Source of the DNA: Thermoflavifilum aggregans | Lineage (GTDB): Bacteria > Bacteroidota > Bacteroidia > Chitinophagales > Chitinophagaceae | Assembly (NCBI RefSeq): GCF_002797735.1 | Contig: NZ_PGFG01000001.1 | Coordinates: forward strand, 2,522,001-2,586,000 | Length of the DNA stretch: 64,000 bases | Reading direction: 5' to 3' | Shown: piece after piece, positions 1 to 8,437 of the stretch | Position numbering within the stretch: the stretch's first letter is position 1 | Layout: the number at the start of each line of letters is the position of its first letter | Notes under the pieces: model-generated | Seen by the model: only the letters and a program-made list of their open reading frames with translations | Databases searched by the model: none | Told to the model about the DNA's origin: nothing | Translations under genes and position numbers: made by a program

Positions 1-439
1 GCTCGTAGTAACGGATATAATTTTCTTTATCGGCATCAATGAACACCAGATCAAATGTTTCTGTAAGTGTGGGAATGATGTCGAGTGCGTTACCCGTTTT
101 CAATAAAATCTTGTCTGACAGGCCGGCTTTTTCAAGGCGTTCTTTAAACTGTTGATGCAGTTTTTCATCCCTATCAATGGTGATCACATAACCTCCGGGT
201 TGCAGACCAGCGGCAAGACAAACAGCTGAATATCCAGTGAAAGTACCGATTTCCAGCACATACCTGGGTCGGATCATCCGGCTGATCATTTGCAGCAATG
301 CTCCCTGCACATGGCCGCTCATCATGCCCGGGCGGGATGTGTGTGCCTGGGTATAGGCTGCAATTTGCTGCAGCAGAGCCGATTCGGGCGAAGTATATCG
401 GGCTGCATACGCTTCCAGTCCACCGGCAAATAATTCCAT
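1..439 (-). CDS. O-methyltransferase, SAM-dependent (partial, 3' end outside window)
   Basis: The first 146 residues are visible, starting at the ATG at 439; the rest lies beyond the left edge. The translation begins MELFAGGLEAYAARYTSPES and contains the SAM-binding motif VLEIGTFTGYSAVCLA, then an acidic IDRDE segment and the FIDADKENY motif. These are characteristic of the class I O-methyltransferase family that includes caffeoyl-CoA and catechol O-methyltransferases, where the FIDADK aspartates bind the divalent metal. The substrate cannot be told from sequence. The start lies 3 bp after the stop of the LOG-family gene, so the two are probably co-transcribed, perhaps together with the symporter upstream. 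Confidence 0.85.
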   Translation of the reverse strand, partial: MELFAGGLEAYAARYTSPESALLQQIAAYTQAHTSRPGMMSGHVQGALLQMISRMIRPRYVLEIGTFTGYSAVCLAAGLQPGGYVITIDRDEKLHQQFKERLEKAGLSDKILLKTGNALDIIPTLTETFDLVFIDADKENYIRYYE

Positions 440-442
440 CAC

Positions 443-1141
443 TTAAAAATTAGGTGTCAGGCGATGTTCTGCATAGTATTGAATGAAATATTCTGCCACT
501 TCATCCTCATGGTCAAACACGCGCCACATCTGCAGATCCTCGGGCTGCACATGGTGATATTGTTCACACATGGTATGTTTCATCCATTGCAGCAATCCGT
601 CCCAGTATTCATGTCCCACGAGCACTACGGGCACAGGCGTGATTTTGCGCGTCTGCATCAGGGTCAGCACTTCAAAACATTCATCCATCGTACCAAAACC
701 GCCAGGCATCATCACAAAACCCTGTGCATATTTCACAAACATCACCTTGCGGACGAAGAAATAATCAAACTTCAGCAGCTTATCCTTGTCCACATAAGGA
801 TTGGGTTCTTGTTCATGTGGCAGGTCAATGTTCAAACCCACCGACTTGCCGCCGGCCAGATATGCTCCTTTGTTGGCAGCTTCCATGGCGCCGGGGCCTC
901 CACCCGTGATAATGCCAAAACCCTCTTCTGCCAGGCGTTTAGCAATACGCACGGCCAACTCGTAATACTTATCTCCCGGGCGCGTGCGGGCTGATCCGAA
1001 AATGGAAATGCAGGGGCCAATGCGGTTCAGGTTTTCAAAACCTTCCACAAATTCGGCCATGATTTTAAAAATCTGCCAGCTGGAATGCGCCCGTGTTTCG
1101 CCCCAGTCGCGGATCTTGATCTTTTTCAGAAATTCATTCAT
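443..1141 (-). CDS. LOG family protein (nucleoside 5'-monophosphate phosphoribohydrolase)
   Basis: This 232-residue protein has a Rossmann-like fold. It shows the nucleotide-binding segment SIFGSARTRPGDKYY (about residues 46-60), ITGGGPGAMEAANKGA (about 77-92) and the family signature MMPGGFGTMDECFE (about 144-157). The PGGxGTxxE motif defines the LOG or lysine-decarboxylase-like family, whose tested members cleave nucleoside 5'-monophosphates such as cytokinin ribotides or AMP into base and ribose 5-phosphate. It is cytosolic, with no signal peptide. The stop is 3 bp before the O-methyltransferase start and the gene begins 33 bp after the symporter stop, suggesting one operon. The physiological substrate is unknown. 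Confidence 0.88.
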   Translation of the reverse strand: MNEFLKKIKIRDWGETRAHSSWQIFKIMAEFVEGFENLNRIGPCISIFGSARTRPGDKYYELAVRIAKRLAEEGFGIITGGGPGAMEAANKGAYLAGGKSVGLNIDLPHEQEPNPYVDKDKLLKFDYFFVRKVMFVKYAQGFVMMPGGFGTMDECFEVLTLMQTRKITPVPVVLVGHEYWDGLLQWMKHTMCEQYHHVQPEDLQMWRVFDHEDEVAEYFIQYYAEHRLTPNF

Positions 1142-1174
1142 ACTTACTCATCCTTCTGATATACAAAACGGAAG

Positions 1175-2695
1175 TTAATCTCGTTTGTTGTGCACGGCTG
1201 CTGCTTGCACTTCCTGTGTGCCTTGCGGGCAGACAGGTTTTTGTGAAATGATCCACAACCCTGCAAAAGTAAGGATTCCGTTTACGATGAGCAGCTCAAA
1301 GCCAAAGCGATAACCTCCCAGCCATTGCACGCTCTGCATATCAAGCAAAGCGCACAGCAACGGCGACAATACACAAATCCATGGCACCCATTTATCGCGC
1401 ACCCTGCGACGTGTACAGATGCCAAAGAAAAACAATCCCAGCAAAGGTCCATAGGTATATCCCGCTACAGTAAACACAGCTTTTACTACCGATTCACTGA
1501 CTGCATATTTGAAAAACAAAACAACCAGCAAAAACACCAGTGAAAAAGCCAGATGCACAAGCTGGCGGATGCGGATCTGCCGCCGCTTTTGTGCCTCAGC
1601 AGGCTGATCAGTGAAACGCAGAAAATCCACACAAAACGAAGTGGTAAGCGCCGTCATGGCTGAATCGGTTGTAGCAAACGTAGCTGCTGTCAATCCCAAA
1701 ATAAATACAATAGCTGCCCAACCTCCCAGATAATGAAATGCAATTTCCGGAAACAGATAATCAGCACGTTCAGGCAGTGAAATGCCCCGCGATGCAGCAT
1801 AGAGATAAAGCAGGGCGCCCAAACTGAGAAAAAATAAATTGATCACTACAAAAACACCGGTAAAAGAAAACATGTTTTTCTGTGCCTCCCCGAGATTGCG
1901 GCAGCTGAGATTTTTCTGCATCAGATCCTGATCCAGCCCGGTCATAGCCACTGAAACAGCTACACCGCCGAGGAAGTATTTTATGAAATGTCGTTTATCA
2001 GATAAAAAATCATCCCACCAGAATATCTTACTGTAGTGGCTTTGTGCAATGGCGTGAATCATTTCATCCAAACCCATGTGCATCCGATGGCTGATAACGA
2101 TTAAGGTTAATATCACGGCCGTTACCAGAAATAAAGTCTGAATCGTATCCGTCCAGATAATGGTTTTCAATCCGCCTTTGTACGTATAGGTCCAGATCAG
2201 CAACAGCGAAACAGCCACTGTAATCCAGAAAGGAATATGCCAATAGTCAAAAATATAATGTTGCAGGACAATGGCCACCAGAAACAAACGGAAAGCCGAA
2301 CCAATGGTGCGGGAAACTAGAAAAATAAAAGCACCGGACTGATAGCTGTAAAATCCGAAACGATGTTGCAAATAGGTATAAATGGAAGTTAATTTCATGC
2401 GATAATAAACCGGCATCAGCACAAGGGCGATGATTGCATAGCCCACCGCATTGCCCAGTACAAACTGAAAATAGGAAAATGCGTCCTGTTTCACAGTGCC
2501 CGGCACAGAAATAAAAGTAACGCCGGATATGGAAGTGCCGATCATGCCAAATGCCACCAGATACCAGCGACTGTTGCGGTTGGCAATAAAAAAAGTTTCA
2601 TTATCAGCCTTGCCGGACGTGAGTTTTGAAATGAGCAACAACAACACAAAATATCCCACAATGAAAATCAGCAGTGCAGCAGGAGAGAAAATCAT
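1175..2695 (-). CDS. Sodium:solute symporter (SSS family)
   Basis: A polytopic membrane protein of 506 residues with about 13 hydrophobic segments. The N-terminal helix IFIVGYFVLLLLIS is followed by DNETFFIANRNSRWYL and GMIGTSISGVTFISVPG, which match the start of sodium:solute symporters (PF00474). A conserved LGLTAATFATTDSAMTALTTS segment lies near residue 350, in the region that carries the Na2 sodium site in this family. The reading frame is open to 2737, but the 14 extra residues precede a hydrophobic start typical of the family, so the ATG at 2695 is preferred. The substrate (sugar, amino acid or sialic-acid-like solute) cannot be assigned. It is divergent from the AsmA-like gene. Confidence 0.88.
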   Translation of the reverse strand: MIFSPAALLIFIVGYFVLLLLISKLTSGKADNETFFIANRNSRWYLVAFGMIGTSISGVTFISVPGTVKQDAFSYFQFVLGNAVGYAIIALVLMPVYYRMKLTSIYTYLQHRFGFYSYQSGAFIFLVSRTIGSAFRLFLVAIVLQHYIFDYWHIPFWITVAVSLLLIWTYTYKGGLKTIIWTDTIQTLFLVTAVILTLIVISHRMHMGLDEMIHAIAQSHYSKIFWWDDFLSDKRHFIKYFLGGVAVSVAMTGLDQDLMQKNLSCRNLGEAQKNMFSFTGVFVVINLFFLSLGALLYLYAASRGISLPERADYLFPEIAFHYLGGWAAIVFILGLTAATFATTDSAMTALTTSFCVDFLRFTDQPAEAQKRRQIRIRQLVHLAFSLVFLLVVLFFKYAVSESVVKAVFTVAGYTYGPLLGLFFFGICTRRRVRDKWVPWICVLSPLLCALLDMQSVQWLGGYRFGFELLIVNGILTFAGLWIISQKPVCPQGTQEVQAAAVHNKRD

Positions 2696-2842
2696 ATTTT
2701 TTTGGGCGGTAAAATAAGAAAAAAGCCGTTTATGCATCTATCCGGAAAAATCGCTTAACTTGCTTTATTGGAATGGCGTGTAATTCCGGCTGTTCAATAA
2801 CCTGATGAAGCGCTTGTCATGAGATACGAATGAGCATCACCT

Positions 2843-5800
2843 ATGCGTAAAAGGCAGACGGCATACCTGATAGCATGCATTTTCCTGATGCTGGTGATAT
2901 TTTTGTTTATACGTTTCTGGATGCTGCAGCATGCGGAAAATCTGATCCGCCAGCTGGTTAATACTCAGACACAGGGCATGTATGATCTGCAAATCCAGAA
3001 ACTGCATCTGGATAATAACCTCCATGTCATTCGGCTAAAACAGGTGACCCTCAAGGCTTATGATCAGAATCGCAGCCATCCCAGGTTTATCCTGCAGATT
3101 CCTTACCTATATCTGAGCATACAACGAATACCTGCACTCATCTTGAACCGGGCGCTGTATATTGATTCCATTTATTGTCAGTCACCCTCTCTACACATAG
3201 GATTGAAAGCTTTTGCGGCGTCGGACTCATCCCTGAGTCTGGCAGCCCAAATGGATGAAATTTATTTGCAGATTCAGAAGATTTTAAATCTGCTGCAGAT
3301 TGAAAAAATGCAGATTGCTCAGGGCGAATTGATATTTTCCGCGTATCCTGATCATCCGGACAGTGCTGCCACTCGTATTCAAAAAATCGGTTTGCAGATT
3401 CGACATTTTAAGATTGATTCTACCATTATCAAACAACAGCAAAAAAGAAAATTACTTTCCAACCAGGTTATTTTTCATCTGGGATCTCAGACGATTTTTC
3501 TGAACCATCAGCAGGAAAAAATATCTTTCGATGATTTTTATCTTTCAACAGTTGATAGCGCTTGTCATATCCGTAAGTTATCGTTTTATGCCCATGCAAA
3601 AGATAAAGCTGTTTCCAGCTATGCTTTTTCTGCTGATGAATTGTATTTCAAAAAGAATCAGTTCAATGAATTGTATTTCAATAAAACATTTCAGAGTGAT
3701 TCTCTTATGATCCGACATGCACGTGTGGAATTGCAGGTGAATCTGAATATAAGTGCGCATCCGATAATAAAAGACACATCCAGGCTGCTGGAAGCCGTGT
3801 TATCACGAGTTGCTGATCGTGCATCCGTACATCATGTTGTGATTCAGGATGCCGAAGTGCAAGTACATGCAGGAACAACATCCACCCAATATGTTTTTCA
3901 GACAGGCAAACAACAGTTAAATCTGCATGAAGTGGTTTTTGATGCCCGGAGCAAAAATCCGTTCAGCATCCAGCAAGCCAGCCTGAACATGCAACATTAT
4001 ACCTTTCAGAGTTCAGACAGCAGCTGGATATTTACCCTTCAGCAAATGATCCTGCATCAAGATACCCTGATGTTTGTGATGCCCGATCTGCATCATCAGA
4101 ATTTGCAAACAGGCGGTCAGTTTCATTTGCTGGCATCGAAGATATTTATACCCGATCTGGATCTGAATCGCCTCATTTCAAGGCAAGGTACAGGCGCACA
4201 TGAAATTGTTTTTGACCAACCGGAAATTCACATCTTCCGGAAAACAGCTCTCCTGGCAGGTAAGCAGATGCATTTCATTCCGAAAAAATTTATCCGATCA
4301 TTTTCTCTCCTGCAGGGTATTCGTGTCATTTACTTGCACGATGGAACCATTGATTTGCTCACGCCCACACACAACGTGCAGGCAAGCCATGTGAATGGCA
4401 GCATAGGTTTTCCGTTTACCTTATGGCCTCCCGCATCTTCAACTGTCCATTTGCAGATGGATTTGGTGAATTTCAATCTGAATCAGGATCAAAAGCAAAA
4501 TGCTGCAAATGGATATGCAAAAAATTTAACTATCGACAATCAGCAATTCCATGCAGATGAATTTCAAATTCAACGCTCTCATGATTTGTTTTCATGTGAA
4601 GGATGTAACATTGCGTTCGGCATGCCCGCATACGATAGTTCATATGCAACCCAAAAGCATGATTGGTTGATTGCTTCATCCGGATGGCAAAAAGCAAACA
4701 TACAAATACATAGAAATGATACTTCATCCAGTATTTCATCCGGATTATCCCCTTCATTTCTTATTTCACATTTATCAGGAAGAAATACTGTTTTTCATTT
4801 ACAAGCTGATCATACACAATCTCAGGATGTATTACTTGATTGCACACATATCAGGCTTGATTCATTTTATCATGATCAGCATCAATGGAGCCTGCATGAT
4901 TTTTTGGTTGCAGGAAACCAGGGGAAAATAACTACCGGTAATCTGCACATCCAATTCGGGAACTTCAACTGGCAGCGGGATACCGTGTCACTCATCCATG
5001 ACATACATATTCGTTCCCTGCTGGATAGCCTGCTGGAGATAGATATCCCTCTGATCGCTTGGAAACATGAAAAAGATTCAACGGACTTACATGCATTATA
5101 CAGGCATCTACAGTATCTGCGACTGGATTCACCACATATTGTCATCCAGCAAGAAACAGTAAATCCTCTTTCATCCACACATCGCAGAGATAGAATTCCC
5201 GTACATTCCATGCAGATTGATAGTGTGCATATACAGCATGGAATGGTTGCATTTATGCGATATGATTCTCTTCGGCCTGCACAACCGGATTTGCAAATCC
5301 GTTACGTAGCAGATGGATGGATCCACAAACTGGATATAGTCGAAGATCCATCTGAGAAAAGATTCAACATTCAACATCTGTACACAGACCTGCAGGATTT
5401 GCATGTGCAGGCATATCATCGATCCACTCAACGAGAACATCAAACAACAGCGAATGCAGATCATATGCAATTATCAGCATCAGATTTTGCATATCAGCCA
5501 TCCACGCACCATTGGCAGGCATTCATAGATTCCTGTGCTTTTCATGATCTGGAGATCAGCAATGATACGTACCAGATCCGCAGTTCAGGAAAATTGTATG
5601 CATTTCATCTTTCCAATCCACATGCTGAATCTTTTATGGATCATGCAATTGCCGCATCACCTCATCACAAGCTGCATCTTTACAGCATTGCATATCAGAA
5701 TCCCAAACTGATTTTTCGGGGATGGAATGCAACCTACCAGGCTGACCGGCAATTGCTGGAAATAGACAGTGTGCATATTCATCCCGTGAAAAACAGGGAA

Positions 5801-6733
5801 GATTTCATCAAACAACTGCAAACTCAAAAAGATTATGTCCAGTTTTATTCGCATCAATGGAAACTGCAGCATTTTGAACCCTTATCCTGGGTGAGAGATC
5901 GAATGATTGTTGCCGATACATTTGATGTATATCATCCGGTAGTATATGTGTACCGGGATAAAAGGCTTCCGTTAGATGTTCAGCAAATCAAACCCTTGCC
6001 GTCTGAAGTTCCAGACAGATTGCCCTTTAAGCTGAATATTGATCAATGGAATATTCATCAGGGATTTGCTTCCTACACAGAAATATCTGCCCAAACAGGC
6101 CAGCCCGGTACGGTATGGTTTAATGATATTGATGCACATATTTCTCCGGTGATTTCAGATATCCATCAGCATACATTTGATACAGCAAATGCCTATCTGC
6201 AGATTTTTGCCACAGGCCGGTTAATGAATCAACCTCTTATTCGCCTAAATTATGTGGAAAGCAGATATTCTCCTTTGCATTTATTTTCACTTCACGTGCA
6301 GTCTTCACCATTTGCATTCAATCTGTTTAATCCGATTCTGGAATCCTGGTTTCATGCAAGAGTAATCTCAGGCAACATTACAAGTGCAGATATGCAGGCC
6401 AAAGGAAATATGTATATGATGCTCGGAAGCATGAATCTGTATTATGATCAGCTGAAGATATCACTCAATCGGGAAAAAGACAGTACCGGTAAGAAATTAT
6501 ATTCGGGATTTGAAAATTTTATGGCTAATCTGGTACTTCGGTCTGAAAATTATCATCGTACAGGATTGGTATTTTACCGGAGAAATCCGCATTTATCGTT
6601 TTTCAATTACTGGGTAAAAGGTGTGGAAAGCGGCATAGGAAGCAGCATCATGGGAAATAAATGGAATCGTGCCTATCGGCATCATTATAAAAAACTCATC
6701 AGAGAATATCCTGCCTATAAACAGGGATTATAA
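2843..6733 (+). CDS. AsmA/TamB-like membrane-anchored periplasmic protein, very large
   Basis: The product has 1296 residues. A single N-terminal membrane segment (about residues 9-27, ACIFLMLVIFLFIRFW) is followed by about 1250 residues of beta-rich, repetitive periplasmic sequence with recurring short patterns such as IDSVHI, LYLSIQ and LHLDNN. The topology (one anchor, then a long beta region) and the C-terminal features (NGNIT-like turn, Gly-rich GSMNLYYDQLKISL, then a basic tail) resemble AsmA/DUF748/TamB-type proteins that bridge inner and outer membranes. I recognise no catalytic motif. It lies between a divergent symporter and a convergent outer-membrane barrel gene, with only 5 bp separating the two stops. 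The family call rests on architecture, not on a specific motif, so it is tentative. Confidence 0.6.
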   Translation: MRKRQTAYLIACIFLMLVIFLFIRFWMLQHAENLIRQLVNTQTQGMYDLQIQKLHLDNNLHVIRLKQVTLKAYDQNRSHPRFILQIPYLYLSIQRIPALILNRALYIDSIYCQSPSLHIGLKAFAASDSSLSLAAQMDEIYLQIQKILNLLQIEKMQIAQGELIFSAYPDHPDSAATRIQKIGLQIRHFKIDSTIIKQQQKRKLLSNQVIFHLGSQTIFLNHQQEKISFDDFYLSTVDSACHIRKLSFYAHAKDKAVSSYAFSADELYFKKNQFNELYFNKTFQSDSLMIRHARVELQVNLNISAHPIIKDTSRLLEAVLSRVADRASVHHVVIQDAEVQVHAGTTSTQYVFQTGKQQLNLHEVVFDARSKNPFSIQQASLNMQHYTFQSSDSSWIFTLQQMILHQDTLMFVMPDLHHQNLQTGGQFHLLASKIFIPDLDLNRLISRQGTGAHEIVFDQPEIHIFRKTALLAGKQMHFIPKKFIRSFSLLQGIRVIYLHDGTIDLLTPTHNVQASHVNGSIGFPFTLWPPASSTVHLQMDLVNFNLNQDQKQNAANGYAKNLTIDNQQFHADEFQIQRSHDLFSCEGCNIAFGMPAYDSSYATQKHDWLIASSGWQKANIQIHRNDTSSSISSGLSPSFLISHLSGRNTVFHLQADHTQSQDVLLDCTHIRLDSFYHDQHQWSLHDFLVAGNQGKITTGNLHIQFGNFNWQRDTVSLIHDIHIRSLLDSLLEIDIPLIAWKHEKDSTDLHALYRHLQYLRLDSPHIVIQQETVNPLSSTHRRDRIPVHSMQIDSVHIQHGMVAFMRYDSLRPAQPDLQIRYVADGWIHKLDIVEDPSEKRFNIQHLYTDLQDLHVQAYHRSTQREHQTTANADHMQLSASDFAYQPSTHHWQAFIDSCAFHDLEISNDTYQIRSSGKLYAFHLSNPHAESFMDHAIAASPHHKLHLYSIAYQNPKLIFRGWNATYQADRQLLEIDSVHIHPVKNREDFIKQLQTQKDYVQFYSHQWKLQHFEPLSWVRDRMIVADTFDVYHPVVYVYRDKRLPLDVQQIKPLPSEVPDRLPFKLNIDQWNIHQGFASYTEISAQTGQPGTVWFNDIDAHISPVISDIHQHTFDTANAYLQIFATGRLMNQPLIRLNYVESRYSPLHLFSLHVQSSPFAFNLFNPILESWFHARVISGNITSADMQAKGNMYMMLGSMNLYYDQLKISLNREKDSTGKKLYSGFENFMANLVLRSENYHRTGLVFYRRNPHLSFFNYWVKGVESGIGSSIMGNKWNRAYRHHYKKLIREYPAYKQGL

Positions 6734-6738
6734 AAAAT

Positions 6739-7389
6739 TCAGAATCCCAGATTGATACCACCCTGCACTACAGGAATACCGTAATAAGGTGAATGCGGAT
6801 TCTGAATCACATCATACAACACACCAAAATTAAAATAAGCATTTTCACTGATCCGTTGCACATAGCCACCTCCCATCAGCAAACTGAATACATGATATGT
6901 TTGCTGATCAATAGTTGTACCGCCACTTTTTACTTTCACCTGATATTGGTTATATTCAGGTTGTACCTGCAGATATAACCATTGAAAAGGAAAAAATCTT
7001 GTAAACACACCGGCACCTATGGTAGTATAATGTGCTGTCTGGTCAGGGACGGTTTTATCGGTTACAAAATTCAGATTTAGATTGATGCCCGGTGAAAACC
7101 AGGATGTAAGCCGATAACCAATCAACGGTGAGATTCCTACATAATTATAATCACCCAAAAAAGTAAAACCAAAATTACCACCCACAAAAAAGCGGGATGT
7201 TGCGCCATTTGGCTGCACTGCCTGATCGGCCTGATGTGTTCCGACTCGTTGTTCCGGAGGAATATACATGGACCGATCCTGTGCATGAAGCATCATGGCA
7301 CACATACAGGTGATGCATAATGATAACAGATATTTCCCGCTAAAAACTGGGGCAGCGAAACTTTTTTTCTTCACGGCGATAGGTTCCAT
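6739..7389 (-). CDS. Outer membrane beta-barrel protein
   Basis: A 216-residue protein with a signal peptide (basic KKK, then a hydrophobic stretch ending MMLHAQ at about residue 37) followed by alternating-hydrophobicity strands. Examples are RFFVGGNFGFTFLGDYNYVG, LIGYRLTSWFSPGINLNLNF and a terminal strand ending in Phe (GGINLGF), as expected for an outer-membrane barrel inserted by BAM. The start overlaps the end of the PorP/SprF gene by 50 bp. No later in-frame Met would leave an intact signal peptide, so the overlap looks real and suggests translational coupling. It is probably the last gene of the surface-protein operon. The specific function is unknown. Confidence 0.75.
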   Translation of the reverse strand: MEPIAVKKKSFAAPVFSGKYLLSLCITCMCAMMLHAQDRSMYIPPEQRVGTHQADQAVQPNGATSRFFVGGNFGFTFLGDYNYVGISPLIGYRLTSWFSPGINLNLNFVTDKTVPDQTAHYTTIGAGVFTRFFPFQWLYLQVQPEYNQYQVKVKSGGTTIDQQTYHVFSLLMGGGYVQRISENAYFNFGVLYDVIQNPHSPYYGIPVVQGGINLGF

Positions 7390-8419
7390 TTTGATATAAT
7401 CCTTGATAAATCAAAGATACTTCATAAGCTCCATTATGCTGAATATTCGAACCCAATGAAGAAACTGTTGCGTCATAACTAAACATTAACCTGAGATTGT
7501 TCAGCTGATAACCCACCATTGGAATCAGTGCATCGCCAAAACGATAATATATACCACCCAGCAACTGCTGAGCACCATCGCCTGAAAGATTCACCTGCAG
7601 ATAGCTGCCGGCTACCAGCTCATGGGCTCCGGATTGCAGTGAATAATATCCGTTGGGATTGATGATTATCTGGCTGGAAACCTGAATGCTAGCATTGACA
7701 AAACCTATATAGCGCCGAGGAATACGATTATCACCGTTGTAAAAAGTTTCCCGGGGCGTATTTAAATGCTGTGCAGAAAAGCCCAGGTTGAGATAAATAT
7801 GATCATTCGGAAAATACGCATAGTTTAAACCTGCCTGCAGGTCAATGTAGCTAACACTGGTTTGGGTAATAGCGCTGTATTCATTGGTTGGCAATGACGC
7901 ATCGAAAAATTTTCCGTTCCACTGGTCGTCGAAAGTAAGTTTGCTGAGGTTAATGCTTTTGCGTGCATATCCCACATTGAATCCGGCTGATAACAGGCTA
8001 CCCAATCCCAGCAGCTGATGATAGGCCAGGGAAGCATATACTTTCGTGGAAGTCAGATCGCCGCTCCCCACCACGTCCTGCAAAACCACGCCACCCACGC
8101 CAAGCCAGCCATAGGTAAGCCGGTTACGCAACAGCTGGGCATCACCAAAAGCCGACATGGTGCGGTAGGGTACCGGAATGGTAGTCCATTGATCCCGGTA
8201 ATCCACCCCAAACCGATAATTCGCATCCGGGATAAAACCCGTATTGGCGGGATTGGTAAGCAGCGGAGCCGAAAAATATTGGGAAAAATGCAAGTCCTGG
8301 GCATGTATGTTTTCCGTGAAAAGCGCTAGCATGATCCCCCACAGGCCCTGCACAAGGCCTCTGCAAAGGCTGTCCCGGCTGAGCCGGAACAGATAACGGC
8401 ATTTGATATGCGTATTCAT
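7340..8419 (-). CDS. PorP/SprF family type IX secretion membrane protein
   Basis: A 359-residue outer-membrane protein with a signal peptide ending near IHAQ (residue 41). The mature start DLHFSQYFSAPLLTNPANTG is the hallmark of the PorP/SprF family (TIGR03519), followed by YRFGVDYRDQW and many amphipathic strands such as LGLGSLLSAGFNVGYARKS and LGFSAQHLNTP. In Flavobacterium johnsoniae, SprF is needed for export of the giant adhesin SprB. Paralogues are usually encoded directly downstream of a protein with a gliding-type C-terminal domain. That arrangement is present here: the stop of the PKD giant is 18 bp upstream. The inferred role is export or surface anchoring of the neighbouring giant protein or proteins. 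Confidence 0.93.
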   Translation of the reverse strand: MNTHIKCRYLFRLSRDSLCRGLVQGLWGIMLALFTENIHAQDLHFSQYFSAPLLTNPANTGFIPDANYRFGVDYRDQWTTIPVPYRTMSAFGDAQLLRNRLTYGWLGVGGVVLQDVVGSGDLTSTKVYASLAYHQLLGLGSLLSAGFNVGYARKSINLSKLTFDDQWNGKFFDASLPTNEYSAITQTSVSYIDLQAGLNYAYFPNDHIYLNLGFSAQHLNTPRETFYNGDNRIPRRYIGFVNASIQVSSQIIINPNGYYSLQSGAHELVAGSYLQVNLSGDGAQQLLGGIYYRFGDALIPMVGYQLNNLRLMFSYDATVSSLGSNIQHNGAYEVSLIYQGLYQNGTYRREEKKFRCPSF

Positions 8420-8437
8420 GATTTATTGCATAAAGGG

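Noticed and set aside
4882-5470. Antisense frames of about 100 codons within the AsmA-like gene
   Set aside because: They are Cys- and Arg-rich shadow translations opposite a clearly coding frame.
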